Shown in pieces: positions 36,251 through 48,356 of a stretch of DNA of 64,000 bases (positions are counted from its first letter, which is position 1; each line of letters opens with the position of its first letter). The stretch is from contig OX375874.1 in assembly GCA_947359465.1 (NCBI GenBank), positions 88,961,672-89,025,671 on the forward strand, in the 5' to 3' direction. A model generated the notes under the pieces. The model was not told where the DNA came from, searched no databases, and saw nothing but the letters and a program-made list of their open reading frames with translations. Source of the DNA: Metellina segmentata. Its lineage: Eukaryota > Arthropoda > Arachnida > Araneae > Tetragnathidae. The position numbers and the translations under genes are program-made.

Positions 36251-36548
36251 ATTAACGTCGTACTGGAGCAACACAAGAGACTATTGATGACGGTTCATGA
36301 TTAATCCTTACGGGAATGATCCGAGGACAACACCACATAATTTTGAACCATGGTCAGATGACGAGGCAACACCTGAGCTAGCATCCCACTCTCCAAACTT
36401 CCTCACCACCCCAACGCGAGGACATTCGAGGCCACGACGGATTTAAAGTACACCAGCCCCCTTTGCACACACAGGTCTTTGGTTGGATTCGAACTCGCAA
36501 CCCTCCGGATGCTAGTCCGTTACTCTTCAAACCAAGCTACAGTGTCCC
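36251..36548 (-). mobile_element. SINE family A, copy with tRNA-like head
   Basis: In the reverse orientation the right end is a tRNA-like head: a D-arm/A-box region (TAGCTTGGTTTGAAGAG), an anticodon-arm-like stretch and the B box GAGTTCGAATCC. The body carries the family phrases GGTGTTGCCTCG and CCATGGTCAGATGACGAGG seen on the plus strand. The left end ATTAACGTCGTACTGGAGCA is the 3' end of the SINE. The head shows that family A derives from a tRNA. Confidence 0.85.
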
Positions 36549-36870
36549 CTGAGAGCATAGGAGAACACTTGAATGTAAGATACCTAATTTAATACTGGAC
36601 TAGATGTTTCAAGATGGTGGATTAGTAACAAGGTGATCAGTCAAAACAACGAAGTAAAAAATATGTAGAAAACAAGCAGGTATAATGTTAGCTAATTAAA
36701 ACTGCCTTGTTAGAAATCAAGTATATAAGAGTATCTGATCTATATAAAGCGTTTAAAATTTCATCATAAAGATTGGCTTTTAATAAGGAATTTCGGTTAG
36801 AAAAGTTAATTTCTCTGTTGGAAATTATAAACAACTTGAATTTGGCGTATTATGCCTACTAAATCGTAAT

Positions 36871-37040
36871 GGTCGTGTTGTGGAAGTTTGGAGAGTGAGG
36901 TGCCAGCTTAAGTGTTGACCTCGTCATCTGACCGTGTTTCAAAATTATGAGTTGTTTTTCTCGGATATATCTCTTCGGGATTGTACTTGGAACCTCGCCA
37001 ATAGCCTATTGGGTTGCTATAGTGCGATGTTATTACAACT
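36871..37040 (+). mobile_element. SINE family A copy, 5'-truncated
   Basis: GGAAGTTTGGAGAGTGAGGT, GTTTCAAAATTATGAG, AATAGCCTATTGGGTTGCT and GTGCGATGTTATTACAAC match the plus-strand family A copy at 13926-14112, with substitutions throughout. Confidence 0.75.
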
Positions 37041-37046
37041 ACTTAC

Positions 37047-38281
37047 AACCTATACTTCTGAATCATGGATCTTAGAGTTAAGAGCGTAGAATACAAACAT
37101 AAAAATCAGTCATACCGCATTTAAAAATGGATGATTAACCCCTTAATTTGACGACTGACTGATTTGACTAACGATTGTACATTTGAAGACTAAGACTCGT
37201 CATGCACTTGTTTTGCCTAAGTTACGGATAACGAATCTAATTCGTCATTCAAAAAAGGACAAAATTAAACATGTACATTCTTGTTCATGGCAAAAGTGAT
37301 TGGTGTTACGAGACTCTTTTTGAATTAAATTATTCAATCGTGCTCTACAAAAATACACTTTATTTAATCTGACTCCATACATAGAAATATTTACACTACT
37401 CCGTCACCATGCATTCTTTTTTGGAATGAACGCGGAGATCAGAAGCTGTGCGATCTTTCTCATAGTGTTGCCATTCTTATCAAACGAAATTATACGAAAA
37501 TATAACAGTAACTAGTGTACAAACGATAATATGAAAATAAAATAACAGTAATTAGTGTACAGACGATTATACGAAAATATAACAGTAACTAATGTGCAAA
37601 TTACTTTTCTAATTCTAAATCTAAACTACTTTTTTTCAAATAAATCTGTACCCAAGAGGAAAAGAAAAATGACTGTAATTCTGACGGATTAAACAAAGTT
37701 GAATCTCTAGAAACACAAAAAAAAAATTTGTTACTGCAGAATAAAGTACTTAGCGCAATTCTGTTTTGACTGAAAAGCACCAGAACGTAGCACACTTAAA
37801 CGTCACGTAAATTCTGCCTTTAAATGGCTTTTTCAAAACCGATCAGCTGTCAGGATGAAAGATCGGGTAATCACTAGATTTCGAGGCCCAGGTCGATTAA
37901 TGTTACGTCACGCTAGGTAGTACCTAGAGGATCAACTTCTAACGACATATACCATTAAATATAAATTATGTTTTATGCATTGTTACTATGTCGTTGCATG
38001 AAAAATTTGAAGGGAATCAGTGGAATAGCTAGAGTTTTATTTAGGAGGGAGTTCAAGGTTGGAAATTTCTTTAAAAGTATTGCAACTTTTAAGCTTTTAA
38101 TAAGTTTTGTTAAAAATCTTTGACCCATATCACCCAATTTACCAACAAGGGGCTTAGGATCGGGAAGGTGTGTCTGAGAAGGACAATACATGAAACAAAA
38201 ACATCCTAAAAAAGGCACGGAATAAAAGCGGAAATAAAAACTCTACACGCTTGACATGATATAGATAAGGCAAAACACACA
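37047..38281. other. Intergenic with a short irregular tandem repeat
   Basis: At about 37485-37600 ACAGTAACTAGTGTACAAAC-type units recur three times with spacing of 40 and 37 bp. No gene is seen in the rest. Confidence 0.5.
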
Positions 38282-38543
38282 TCGCACCCCGGCAAGAATA
38301 GTGACACAAGTAAAAAAAAGAAATTAAAATTTTGATATTATATCATTGAAAAATATGTATGAGGTGCCCCAGCGTGTTATATTGCTATTATATAGAATAT
38401 GATAGAAGTTACCAGCATAAATATTTAACTAACATTTAAAAGAAGCTCATACTATTTCAATATAAGTTTTATAGTATCTTTTAAGTTGATGTTTCTCAAA
38501 TTCTGCAATTTTGAGTCGTGTCACTTTTCTTGCCGGGATGCGA
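38282..38543. mobile_element. Small MITE, 262 bp
   Basis: CGCACCCCGGCAAGAATAGT at the left and the inverted CGCATCCCGGCAAGAAAAGT at the right agree at 23 of 25 terminal bases. The interior is AT-rich and non-coding. Confidence 0.75.
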
Positions 38544-38880
38544 CATGATACACACAAAATATTGAAAAAAGAAGCCCACAATAAGGACCTAAACATGGAT
38601 CTTGAAGCATTTATTGAAAACAAGGCGAGATCGACACTTGTGAAGTTGGTTTCTAATGCCCAATCTGAGCGAGTTCTTTATAAAGTTTGAATTCTCAATA
38701 AAACATGTTCTGATAGCTACATCGCGACAAAAAAAAAAGCGATTTTAAATTAAATATATCATTGGATTCCCAGCCTAGTGACACACAATAAGTTGAAAGT
38801 TTCAAGATGCGACTATTTTAGCTTTTCTAGACCAGAGTGTGGCTAAAAAGTCTTTCTCAGTCCGCTGAGTCATTTAATGC
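38544..38880. other. Intergenic, no gene seen
   Basis: No feature recognised. Confidence 0.3.
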
Positions 38881-38900
38881 ATAATAATGCCATACTTTTA

Positions 38901-39222
38901 ATGCATGATAGTGCCAAACCTCACACAGTTCTATTTGTGGAAAACTTGCTTGAAACGAAAACAATCCAGCGCACGTAGTAGCCAGCATGCTCTCCTGACT
39001 TCAATCCGATCGAGCATGTCTGGGACACACTCGGATGACTCATTGCAGCGAGACCAATACCTCCGTTGACTGTCTGGGACTTGGAGATCGCACGTCTTGA
39101 AGAGTGGAACAGAATTTCCCAAAGTTTTATCGATAACCTTATCGCATCGATTGAAAACAGGTGTGCAGCAGTCTTAGTAGTTCGAAGGGACCACCCACCA
39201 TATAAAAAATCCTTCAACACCT
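38901..39222 (+). pseudogene. Tc1 transposase C-terminal fragment
   Basis: A single frame reads MHDSAKPHTVLFVENLLE, then PACSPDFNPIEHVWDTLG, LIAARPIPPLTVWDLEIARL, EEWNRISQSFIDNLIASIEN and RCAAVLVVRRDHPPY. It holds the second aspartate (HDSAKPH) and glutamate (PIEHVW) of a Tc1 transposase. Two adjacent TAG codons precede PACSPD and a TGA follows DTLG. The N-terminal half and element ends were not found. Confidence 0.85.
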
Positions 39223-39373
39223 TCAAACAACACTTTTTTTTGTCATGTATAGGTATCCAAATTAGTGCCTTGAAGCGTCTCTTCATGTACTTGACATCAT
39301 TTCAAATAATTAAAATTCTCATACATGGTAATTTGGTCTCTTGTTTTCGGTACCATGCTTTAATATATATGTA

Positions 39374-39380
39374 CACCCGT

Positions 39381-39418
<38 letters not shown>

Positions 39419-40508
39419 AACCGACTCGCCTGATCGCAAATGCACAATTTACATCGCAGGACAAAACGGAAGGTAGTAATCGATAGGGATTAATGCTTTC
39501 AACAAATAACAATATTTAAAATTTATCTATGGGGCCGTCTTCATATTAAATCGTGCGCTTACTCTGATAGTTTCAATACGACCCCCCATCTTTTATCACA
39601 AATTTGGATTCTACACACAATTTGAGGCGGATTTGCTGAAAAAGCAATGTAAAACGGCGTAAAATTGACCAAGAAGAAGGACCATTGAGGGAGCGTATAA
39701 ATTTTCGGAGTTCAAACACATTATAAATATTAATAAAGACGTGTAGTGGCCGTGGCAGTCAATGACCTGTTGCACGCGCCTTGGTATGGAGTCCATTAAG
39801 ATGGTGACAAAGTCAGAATCCATCCTGATTGAATCCCAGGATCTGTTGGCAGAAATTTTTGTTTTCACTTTTTGAACAATCCCCAATAGCGATAATAATC
39901 ATCGAATTTTGCAAATAGTCTCACTGCGCTACAAATTATGCACGTAATGAGCTGGAATTTGGAATTCCGATGTTTCAGTAACAATTGAATCACATGGTGT
40001 TGAAATTTGCCCATGTGTTTCTATTCATAATTTTTATGAATATTAATTTCATAATTAATAAAAAATGATAAATTTAGTTTGATAATTAAAATGTTTATAG
40101 ATTGTTGTTGGGTTTACGGTAGCAAAGGATGAAAAAACAATTTCCAAGGAAAAATTCATGTCTTTAGCAAATATAACAAAAAACTTGATACCCCAATTTA
40201 ACATTAGGAGATCTAATTTTCAAATACTTGCAAATCGGTGAAAAATCCAATAAAATTGATGAACGTTTTTTTTATTTCCACATGGAATTGAGTGTAGAAT
40301 CCAAATTTGTGATGAAAGATGGGGTTTTTTATGTATTGAAATTATCGGAGCAAGCGCCCAATTTAATATGAAGACGGCCCCATAGACAAATGTTAACTAT
40401 TGATATTTGTAGAAAACATTAATCCCTATTGATTGATACCTTCCGTTTTATTCTGCGATGTAAATTGTGCAATTGCGATCGGGTGAGTCGTTTTTTTTTT
40501 GATGGGTG
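39374..40508 (-). mobile_element. Tc1-like deletion derivative with ~220-240-bp inverted repeats
   Basis: The left end CACCCGTCAA and the reversed right end CACCCATCAA are followed by an A-run (about 40 bp at left, 11 at right) and then a long match (GCACAATTTACATCGCAG, TATGGGGCCGTCTTCATATT, TTGGATTCTACAC). TA flanks both sides (39372-39373, 40509-40510). The terminal repeats cover about 39374-39614 and 40291-40508. Only a C-terminal scrap of transposase is left. Confidence 0.88.
39740..39886 (-). pseudogene. Tc1 transposase C-terminal scrap
   Basis: RSWDSIRMDSDFVTILMDSI followed by PRRVQQVIDCHGHYTSL matches the extreme C-terminus of Tc1 transposases (L--SMPRR--AVI-A-GGHT-Y). Nothing upstream of it survives, so the element depends on another for movement. 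Confidence 0.65.
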
Positions 40509-40510
40509 TA

Positions 40511-40876
40511 CTTCCCATTTTATGCCTATGCATGGCTGTATCGCATGGTATTCTACACTACTTTGCTTGCTTACCTCAATTTTTTGAGCATGCATATTAT
40601 TTATACATGTAGAAAGTAGAAATATTCAAAACTATTAGTAGACCTCCTGAGAATTAGAGGTGATACCACTTCAAGCACACGTACACCATATCGCTGAACA
40701 TCCATCTGGGGATCTTGAGTTTGTTGAAGTCCACTGAGATATTAATTCTTTGCATGAAGGTTTGATTTCTTCTTGAGAAACACTCTAAGTTTTCTAAGAG
40801 CTATACGTTTTGACTTAGCTTGTTTCATTTGCAAGTCGATGATATTAAAGAGAAATTCGATACTTCGTTACATATA
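40511..40876. other. Short repeat-like flank
   Basis: About 90 bp at 40596-40690 (TTATTTATACATGTAGAAAG, GATACCACTTCAAGCACACG) resembles 41605-41700 on the other side of the Harbinger-like MITE, in the same orientation. Confidence 0.4.
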
Positions 40877-41314
40877 AAGTCCGGTGGACACATCCGGTTT
40901 TTTAAAGGTGGGGCGCCACTGCGTCACCGAAGCCCAACTATGCACACATAACCGTGAAATGACGGACTCGCCATTTGCGATACATATTCTATCGAAGAAA
41001 ACGTGTTTATTCCGCTTATTCGGTGTAAAAAAAGTATACTTTGAAACACAAAATAGACGTTACTGGATACAACCATTTATTAATTATTATTTATATTCCA
41101 TTTGTTTATGAAAACAAGGAATTTCAGAACGGAGTCACATGTGCGGCGCCGTGGGGAACTACGGTACAAATTGCACGCAAGTTGCACGTGTATCGCCCAA
41201 GCGTCGCTGGAGGCATGTGTGCACTGCTCCATTGGATCTAATGTATCTCAGACCGCACTTGCGTTGCTGCAGCGGCACCACACGTTGAAAAACCGGATGT
41301 GTGCACCGGGCCTT
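40877..41314. mobile_element. Harbinger-like MITE, copy 2
   Basis: The left end AAGTCCGGTGGACACATCCG and the reversed right end AAGGCCCGGTGCACACATCC match. ATA flanks both sides (40874-40876, 41315-41317), a 3-bp duplication as made by PIF/Harbinger elements. It is 438 bp, non-coding, and similar throughout to copy 1 at 25071. Confidence 0.8.
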
Positions 41315-42330
41315 ATATGGAGATTGAAATTTCACCGCATGCATGGAACTCCAACTATGGTAAAAAAACAAAACTTTCCACTAGACGACGAGAATGCTCC
41401 AGATGTAAATAGTGTAAATATAAATCAACACCACGAGCATTTAATTAATTGTAATCATGTGCTAATGAGTACATTCATTAAATTTGGAACTGTATACCCC
41501 ATAAAACTGATTAGAGTAAACCATTTAGAAGAAAACGTTTTTTTATAGGAGTTTGGAAGCTTGCGAATAGGTTTGTGGGATTCCGTTTACTCACCATTAC
41601 GGTAATCCCATATTTATACATATAGAGTGGTGGAAATATTTAAAATTTCTTGTCGATCCCCCACAGAACTGGATATGGTACCACTACAGGCGCACATGCT
41701 TCACATTATCAATCTAGAAACAAAACAATAGCCTTACTATCATTTCCGTAAAACAAGCAAACTGCAGAACAAAAGGAAATAAATTTATGTATCTATTTTT
41801 AGCAACATAGCATCCCAGTGAGTTAATGTGGATCGCAAAAATAGAAGGAAAAAAACCCTCCCAACGGATAGAAGCGTAGAAGAAAACCTTCTCCAAGCTA
41901 TGCGAATAGGGATAATCCAAGTCCAGAAAGTAAAAGAGAAAAACGCGATTTAAAAAAAACACATACACATCGGAACTTTCGAGTATCACTTCAGTTGCAA
42001 TTTTAAGACACCGGAAGACTAGTTTGGGAGAAACTTGGGGCCATTCCAACTGCACTTAGACTTCTGTTTGGGCGGCTATAAAATATTTGTCATAACATTT
42101 TTATGGTACATTTGTTCACTAATATCGCAAATGCTGGCTCTGAGGATGACTGTGAGAGGAGTTGCGTAAACACGATTTGTCACTGCAAAGTTTCGCAAAA
42201 TGAGAGGGAAAAAAAAAATCTAAGTTCGTGTGCCGTAATACGTTTGGAAACGAAGAAGAATGCTCTGAGAATGGAATGGTAATGCTTGAATACTTAAAAT
42301 AGCAGATCATTCCCTTTGCCCAGTCGGAAG
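41315..42330. other. Intergenic before the satellite, no gene seen
   Basis: No feature recognised apart from the ~90-bp repeat at 41605-41700. Open frames are short and unlike known proteins. Confidence 0.35.
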
Positions 42331-45300
42331 AACGAATTCAATATTTAGGTTCACGTTCTTGATTACCGTTTCATTAAAGACTGGACGAAATAAACGAAAA
42401 CCAAGTACTTTTTTTATGTTATTACAAATTGCTATTACTATTTATTACTGTGCTAGAGTTAAACTAAGATGCATAGTAATTGTTTCCAATTTGGCATAAA
42501 AATACACTCAACCCGGTAATACCCTGTTGTATTACTGTTTTGTGTCAGTAAGAATTTTCTGTACAACTTGACATAGAAAGAACGAATTCAATATTTAGGT
42601 TCACTTTCTTGATTACCGTTTCATTGAAAACTGGACGAAATTAACGAAAACCAAGTACTTTTTTATGGTATTACAAATTGCTATTACTACTTATTACTGT
42701 GCTAGAGTTAAACTAAGATACATAGTAATTGTTTTCAATTTGGCATAAAAATACACTCAACCCGGTAATACCCTGTTGTATTACCGTTTTGTGTCAGTAA
42801 GACTTTTCTGTACAACTTGACATAGAAAGAACGAATTCAATATTTAGGTTCACTTTCTTGATTACCGTTTCATTAAAGACTGGACGAAATTAACGAAAAC
42901 CAAGTACTTTTTTTATGTTATTACAAATTGCTATTACTATTTATTACTGTGCTAGATTTAAACTAAGATACATAGTAATTGTTTTCAATTTGGCATAAAA
43001 ATACACTCAACCCGGTAATACCCTGTTGTATTACCGTTTTGTGTCAGTAAGACTTTTCTGTACAACTTGACATAGAAAGAACGAATTCAATATTTAGGTT
43101 CACTTTCTTGATTACCGTTTCATTAAAGACTGGACGAAATTAACGAAAACCAAGTACTTTTTTTATGTTATTACAAATTGCTATTACTATTTATTACTGT
43201 GCTAGATTTAAACTAAGATACATAGTAATTGTTTACAATTTGGCATAAAAATACACTCAACCCGGTAATACCCTGTTGTATTACCGTTTTGTGTCAGTAA
43301 GACTTTTCTGTACAACTTGACATAGAAAGAACGAATTCAATATTTAGGTTCACTTTCTTGATTACCGTTTCATTAAAGACTGGACGAAATTAACGAAAAC
43401 CAAGTACTTTTTTTATGTTATTACAAATTGCTATTACTATTTATTACTGTGCTAGATTTAAACTAAGATACATAGTAATTGTTTTCAATTTGGCATAAAA
43501 ATACACTCAACCCGGTAATACCCTGTTGTATTACCGTTTTGTGTCAGTAAGACTTTTCTGTACAACTTGACATAGAAAGAACGAATTCAATATTTAGGTT
43601 CACTTTCTTGATTACCGTTTCATTAAAGACTGGACGAAATTAACGAAAACCAAGTACTTTTTTTATGTTATTACAAATTGCTATTACTATTTATTACTGT
43701 GCTAGATTTAAACTAAGATACATAGTAATTGTTTTCAATTTGGCATAAAAATACACTCAACCCGGTAATACCCTGTTGTATTACCGTTTTGTGTCAGTAA
43801 GACTTTTCTGTACAACTTGACATAGAAAGAACGAATTCAATATTTAGGTTCACTTTCTTGATTACCGTTTCATTAAAGACTGGACGAAATTAACGAAAAC
43901 CAAGTACTTTTTTTATGTTATTACAAATTGCTATTACTATTTATTACTGTGCTAGATTTAAACTAAGATACATAGTAATTGTTTTCAATTTGGCATAAAA
44001 ATACACTCAACCCGGTAATACCCTGTTGTATTATCGTTTTGTGTCAGTAAGACTTTTCTGTACAACTTGACATAGAAAGAACGAATTCAATATTTAGGTT
44101 CACTTTCTTGATTACCGTTTCATTAAAGACTGGACGAAATTAACGAAAACCAAGTACTTTTTTTATGTTATTACAAATTGCTATTACTATTTATTACTGT
44201 GCTAGATTTAAACTAAGATACATAGTAATTGTTTTCAATTTGGCATAAAAATACACTCAACCCGGTAATACCCTGTTGTATTACCGTTTTGTGTCAGTAA
44301 GACTTTTCTGTACAACTTGACATAGAAAGAACGAATTCAATATTTAGGTTCACTTTCTTGATTACCGTTTCATTAAAGACTGGACGAAATTAACGAAAAC
44401 CAAGTACTTTTTTTATGTTATTACAAATTGCTATTACTATTTATTACTGTGCTAGATTTAAACTAAGATACATAGTAATTGTTTTCAATTTGGCATAAAA
44501 ATACACTCAACCCGGTAATACCCTGTTGTATTATCGTTTTGTGTCAGTAAGACTTTTCTGTACAACTTGACATAGAAAGAACGAATTCAATATTTAGGTT
44601 CACTTTCTTGATTACCGTTTCATTAAAGACTGGACGAAATTAACGAAAACCAAGTACTTTTTTTATGTTATTACAAATTGCTATTACTATTTATTACTGT
44701 GCTAGATTTAAACTAAGATACATAGTAATTGTTTTCAATTTGGCATAAAAATACACTCAACCCGGTAATACCCTGTTGTATTACCGTTTTGTGTCAGTAA
44801 GACTTTTCTGTACAACTTGACATAGAAAGAACGAATTCAATATTTAGGTTCACTTTCTTGATTACCGTTTCATTAAAGACTGGACGAAATTAACGAAAAC
44901 CAAGTACTTTTTTTATGTTATTACAAATTGCTATTACTATTTATTACTGTGCTAGATTTAAACTAAGATACATAGTAATTGTTTTCAATTTGGCATAAAA
45001 ATACACTCAACCCGGTAATACCCTGTTGTATTACCGTTTTGTGTCAGTAAGACTTTTCTGTACAACTTGACATAGAAAGAACGAATTCAATATTTAGGTT
45101 CACTTTCTTGATTACCGTTTCATTAAAGACTGGACGAAATTAACGAAAACCAAGTACTTTTTTTATGTTATTACAAATTGCTATTACTATTTATTACTGT
45201 GCTAGATTTAAACTAAGATACATAGTAATTGTTTTCAATTTGGCATAAAAATACACTCAACCCGGTAATACCCTGTTGTATTACCGTTTTGTGTCAGTAA

Positions 45301-47320
45301 GACTTTTCTGTACAACTTGACATAGAAAGAACGAATTCAATATTTAGGTTCACTTTCTTGATTACCGTTTCATTAAAGACTGGACGAAATTAACGAAAAC
45401 CAAGTACTTTTTTTATGTTATTACAAATTGCTATTACTATTTATTACTGTGCTAGATTTAAACTAAGATACATAGTAATTGTTTTCAATTTGGCATAAAA
45501 ATACACTCAACCCGGTAATACCCTGTTGTATTACCGTTTTGTGTCAGTAAGACTTTTCTGTACAACTTGACATAGAAAGAACGAATTCAATATTTAGGTT
45601 CACTTTCTTGCTTACCGTTTCATTAAAGACTGGACGAAATTAACGAAAACCAAGTACTTTTTTTATGTTATTACAAATTGCTATTACTATTTATTACTGT
45701 GCTAGATTTAAACTAAGATACATAGTAATTGTTTACAATTTGGCATAAAAATACACTCAACCCGGTAATACCCTGTTGTATTACCGTTTTGTGTCAGTAA
45801 GACTTTTCTGTACAACTTGACATAGAAAGAACGAATTCAATATTTAGGTTCACTTTCTTGATTACCGTTTCATTAAAGACTGGACGAAATTAACGAAAAC
45901 CAAGTACTTTTTTTATGTTATTACAAATTGCTATTACTATTTATTACTGTGCTAGATTTAAACTAAGATACATAGTAATTGTTTTCAATTTGGCATAAAA
46001 ATACACTCAACCCGGTAATACCCTGTTGTATTACCGTTTTGTGTCAGTAAGACTTTTCTGTACAACTTGACATAGAAAGAACGAATTCAATATTTAGGTT
46101 CACTTTCTTGATTACCGTTTCATTAAAGACTGGACGAAATTAACGAAAACCAAGTACTTTTTTTATGTTATTACAAATTGCTATTACTATTTATTACTGT
46201 GCTAGATTTAAACTAAGATACATAGTAATTGTTTTCAATTTGGCATAAAAATACACTCAACCCGGTAATACCCTGTTGTATTACCGTTTTGTGTCAGTAA
46301 GACTTTTCTGTACAACTTGACATAGAAAGAACGAATTCAATATTTAGGTTCACTTTCTTGATTACCGTTTCATTAAAGACTGGACGAAATTAACGAAAAC
46401 CAAGTACTTTTTTTATGTTATTACAAATTGCTATTACTATTTATTACTGTGCTAGATTTAAACTAAGATACATAGTAATTGTTTTCAATTTGGCATAAAA
46501 ATACACTCAACCCGGTAATACCCTGTTGTATTATCGTTTTGTGTCAGTAAGACTTTTCTGTACAACTTGACATAGAAAGAACGAATTCAATATTTAGGTT
46601 CACTTTCTTGATTACCGTTTCATTAAAGACTGGACGAAATTAACGAAAACCAAGTACTTTTTTTATGTTATTACAAATTGCTATTACTATTTATTACTGT
46701 GCTAGATTTAAACTAAGATACATAGTAATTGTTTTCAATTTGGCATAAAAATACACTCAACCCGGTAATACCCTGTTGTATTACCGTTTTGTGTCAGTAA
46801 GACTTTTCTGTACAACTTGACATAGAAAGAACGAATTCAATATTTAGGTTCACTTTCTTGATTACCGTTTCATTAAAGACTGGACGAAATTAACGAAAAC
46901 CAAGTACTTTTTTTATGTTATTACAAATTGCTATTACTATTTATTACTGTGCTAGATTTAAACTAAGATACATAGTAATTGTTTTCAATTTGGCATAAAA
47001 ATACACTCAACCCGGTAATACCCTGTTGTATTACCGTTTTGTGTCAGTAAGACTTTTCTGTACAACTTGACATAGAAAGAACGAATTCAATATTTAGGTT
47101 CACTTTCTTGATTACCGTTTCATTAAAGACTGGACGAAATTAACGAAAACCAAGTACTTTTTTTATGTTATTACAAATTGCTATTACTACTTATTACTGT
47201 GCTAGAGTTAAACTAAGATACACATTAATTGTTTTAAATTTGGCATAAAAATACACATATACCGGTAACAACCTGTTGCATTACTCTTTTGTGTTAGTAA
47301 GACTTTTCTGAACAACACTT
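42331..47320 (+). repeat. 250-bp satellite array, 20 units
   Basis: AACGAATTCAATATTTAGGT recurs every 250 bp (first spacings 250, 249, then 250) from 42331 to 47081, giving 20 units. Each contains one GAATTC. Inner units are almost identical; the first two and the last are the most diverged, as usual at array edges. Rare variants (TTATCG for TTACCG at 44031, 44531, 46531; GTTTAC for GTTTTC at 43231, 45731; CTTACC for ATTACC at 45611) mark individual units. No open frame persists through the unit. Confidence 0.98.
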
Positions 47321-47645
47321 GACATCGTCTTGTTAAGCTACGATCTGTCCAAATATGGTTCTTTGTGTCAACCGAAACGATCAGAAACTCTGTTTAAGTT
47401 TTAAAATTTACAGCATCTTACGCGCCAACTGGCAAATCATTAGAGACACAATTTGAAAATATGACTTAAACAAAATAAAAATTAGTATTTTATTACATCT
47501 AGAGCTTTTAGATAAAACGTCTTGTTAAACTAAAACAATTTGTCGTCGAAACACGTTTTAAGCAAACGAACATCCATTCGACCATACAGACACACTTACT
47601 ACAGTGATGCATTGTAATTCATTTAACTAAAAGAGGAATTGACTG

Positions 47646-47647
<2 letters not shown>
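47321..47647. other. Spacer between satellite and TA run
   Basis: AT-rich; no feature recognised. Confidence 0.35.

Positions 47648-47722
<75 letters not shown>
47648..47722. repeat. TA microsatellite
   Basis: About 75 bp of uninterrupted TA. It lies just outside the left arm of the Penelope-like palindrome, whose right arm also ends in a TA run. Confidence 0.95.
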
Positions 47723-47725
<3 letters not shown>

Positions 47726-48356
47726 ACAACATAACATATACAAAATAACATAACACACACAAAATAACAAAAAATAACCAAACAGCCGGGGTGCATTAAC
47801 CAGAAACCGAAACTCGAAACTACCCATGCAAGCGCGCTGAAGCTGCAGACATAGCATGGTAAGCAATATAATTTCAAGAACACAAGAATTTCTAAAAAAA
47901 TGTAACAAAAGTCTTAAAAAATAATAAAAAATGAAGAAATGTTGGTGGATCAGGGCGTCATCAGGGAGGAGCCTGACCCAAACAACATAAAATGGTGTTT
48001 TCTACATATGAGCAGCATTAGGCTGAGAAAATTGCTCATACACTCCCCCAAACACCACCAAAAATCAAGTAAAACAAAAACAGAACAAAATACCAAAACA
48101 GAGCAGGAACAGAACGAAATGAAACCCGAAGCCGCAGCTGGGATATCATCAACAACAAGCCAAAAAATTGCCACCAAATGCCATCAATTACACAGTCTAA
48201 CTTATATGCTAACATCATACCTCCGATGCAACAAGTCCAAAAAAATTAATAATAATATGAAAATCCCCAGCCCCTTATCAAAAATATATTCATAAATAGT
48301 AAAAAAATAAAATTGAAAAGCAATTCCCATGGCTCTGGGTATATTACGAAAAATAA

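Noticed and set aside
39066..39476. 136-codon frame ending in poly-lysine
   Set aside because: Its first part is the genuine Tc1 fragment, but the extension is translation of an A-run and the next element's end, not a separate gene.
41102..41548. 148-codon frame
   Set aside because: Starts inside the Harbinger-like MITE; no recognisable domain.
42331..47320. CRISPR-like array
   Set aside because: Regular spacing comes from a whole 250-bp unit repeated without unique spacers, in a eukaryotic context; it is a satellite.
47623..47908. Frames encoding long YIYIYI runs
   Set aside because: Translation of the TA microsatellite, not a protein.
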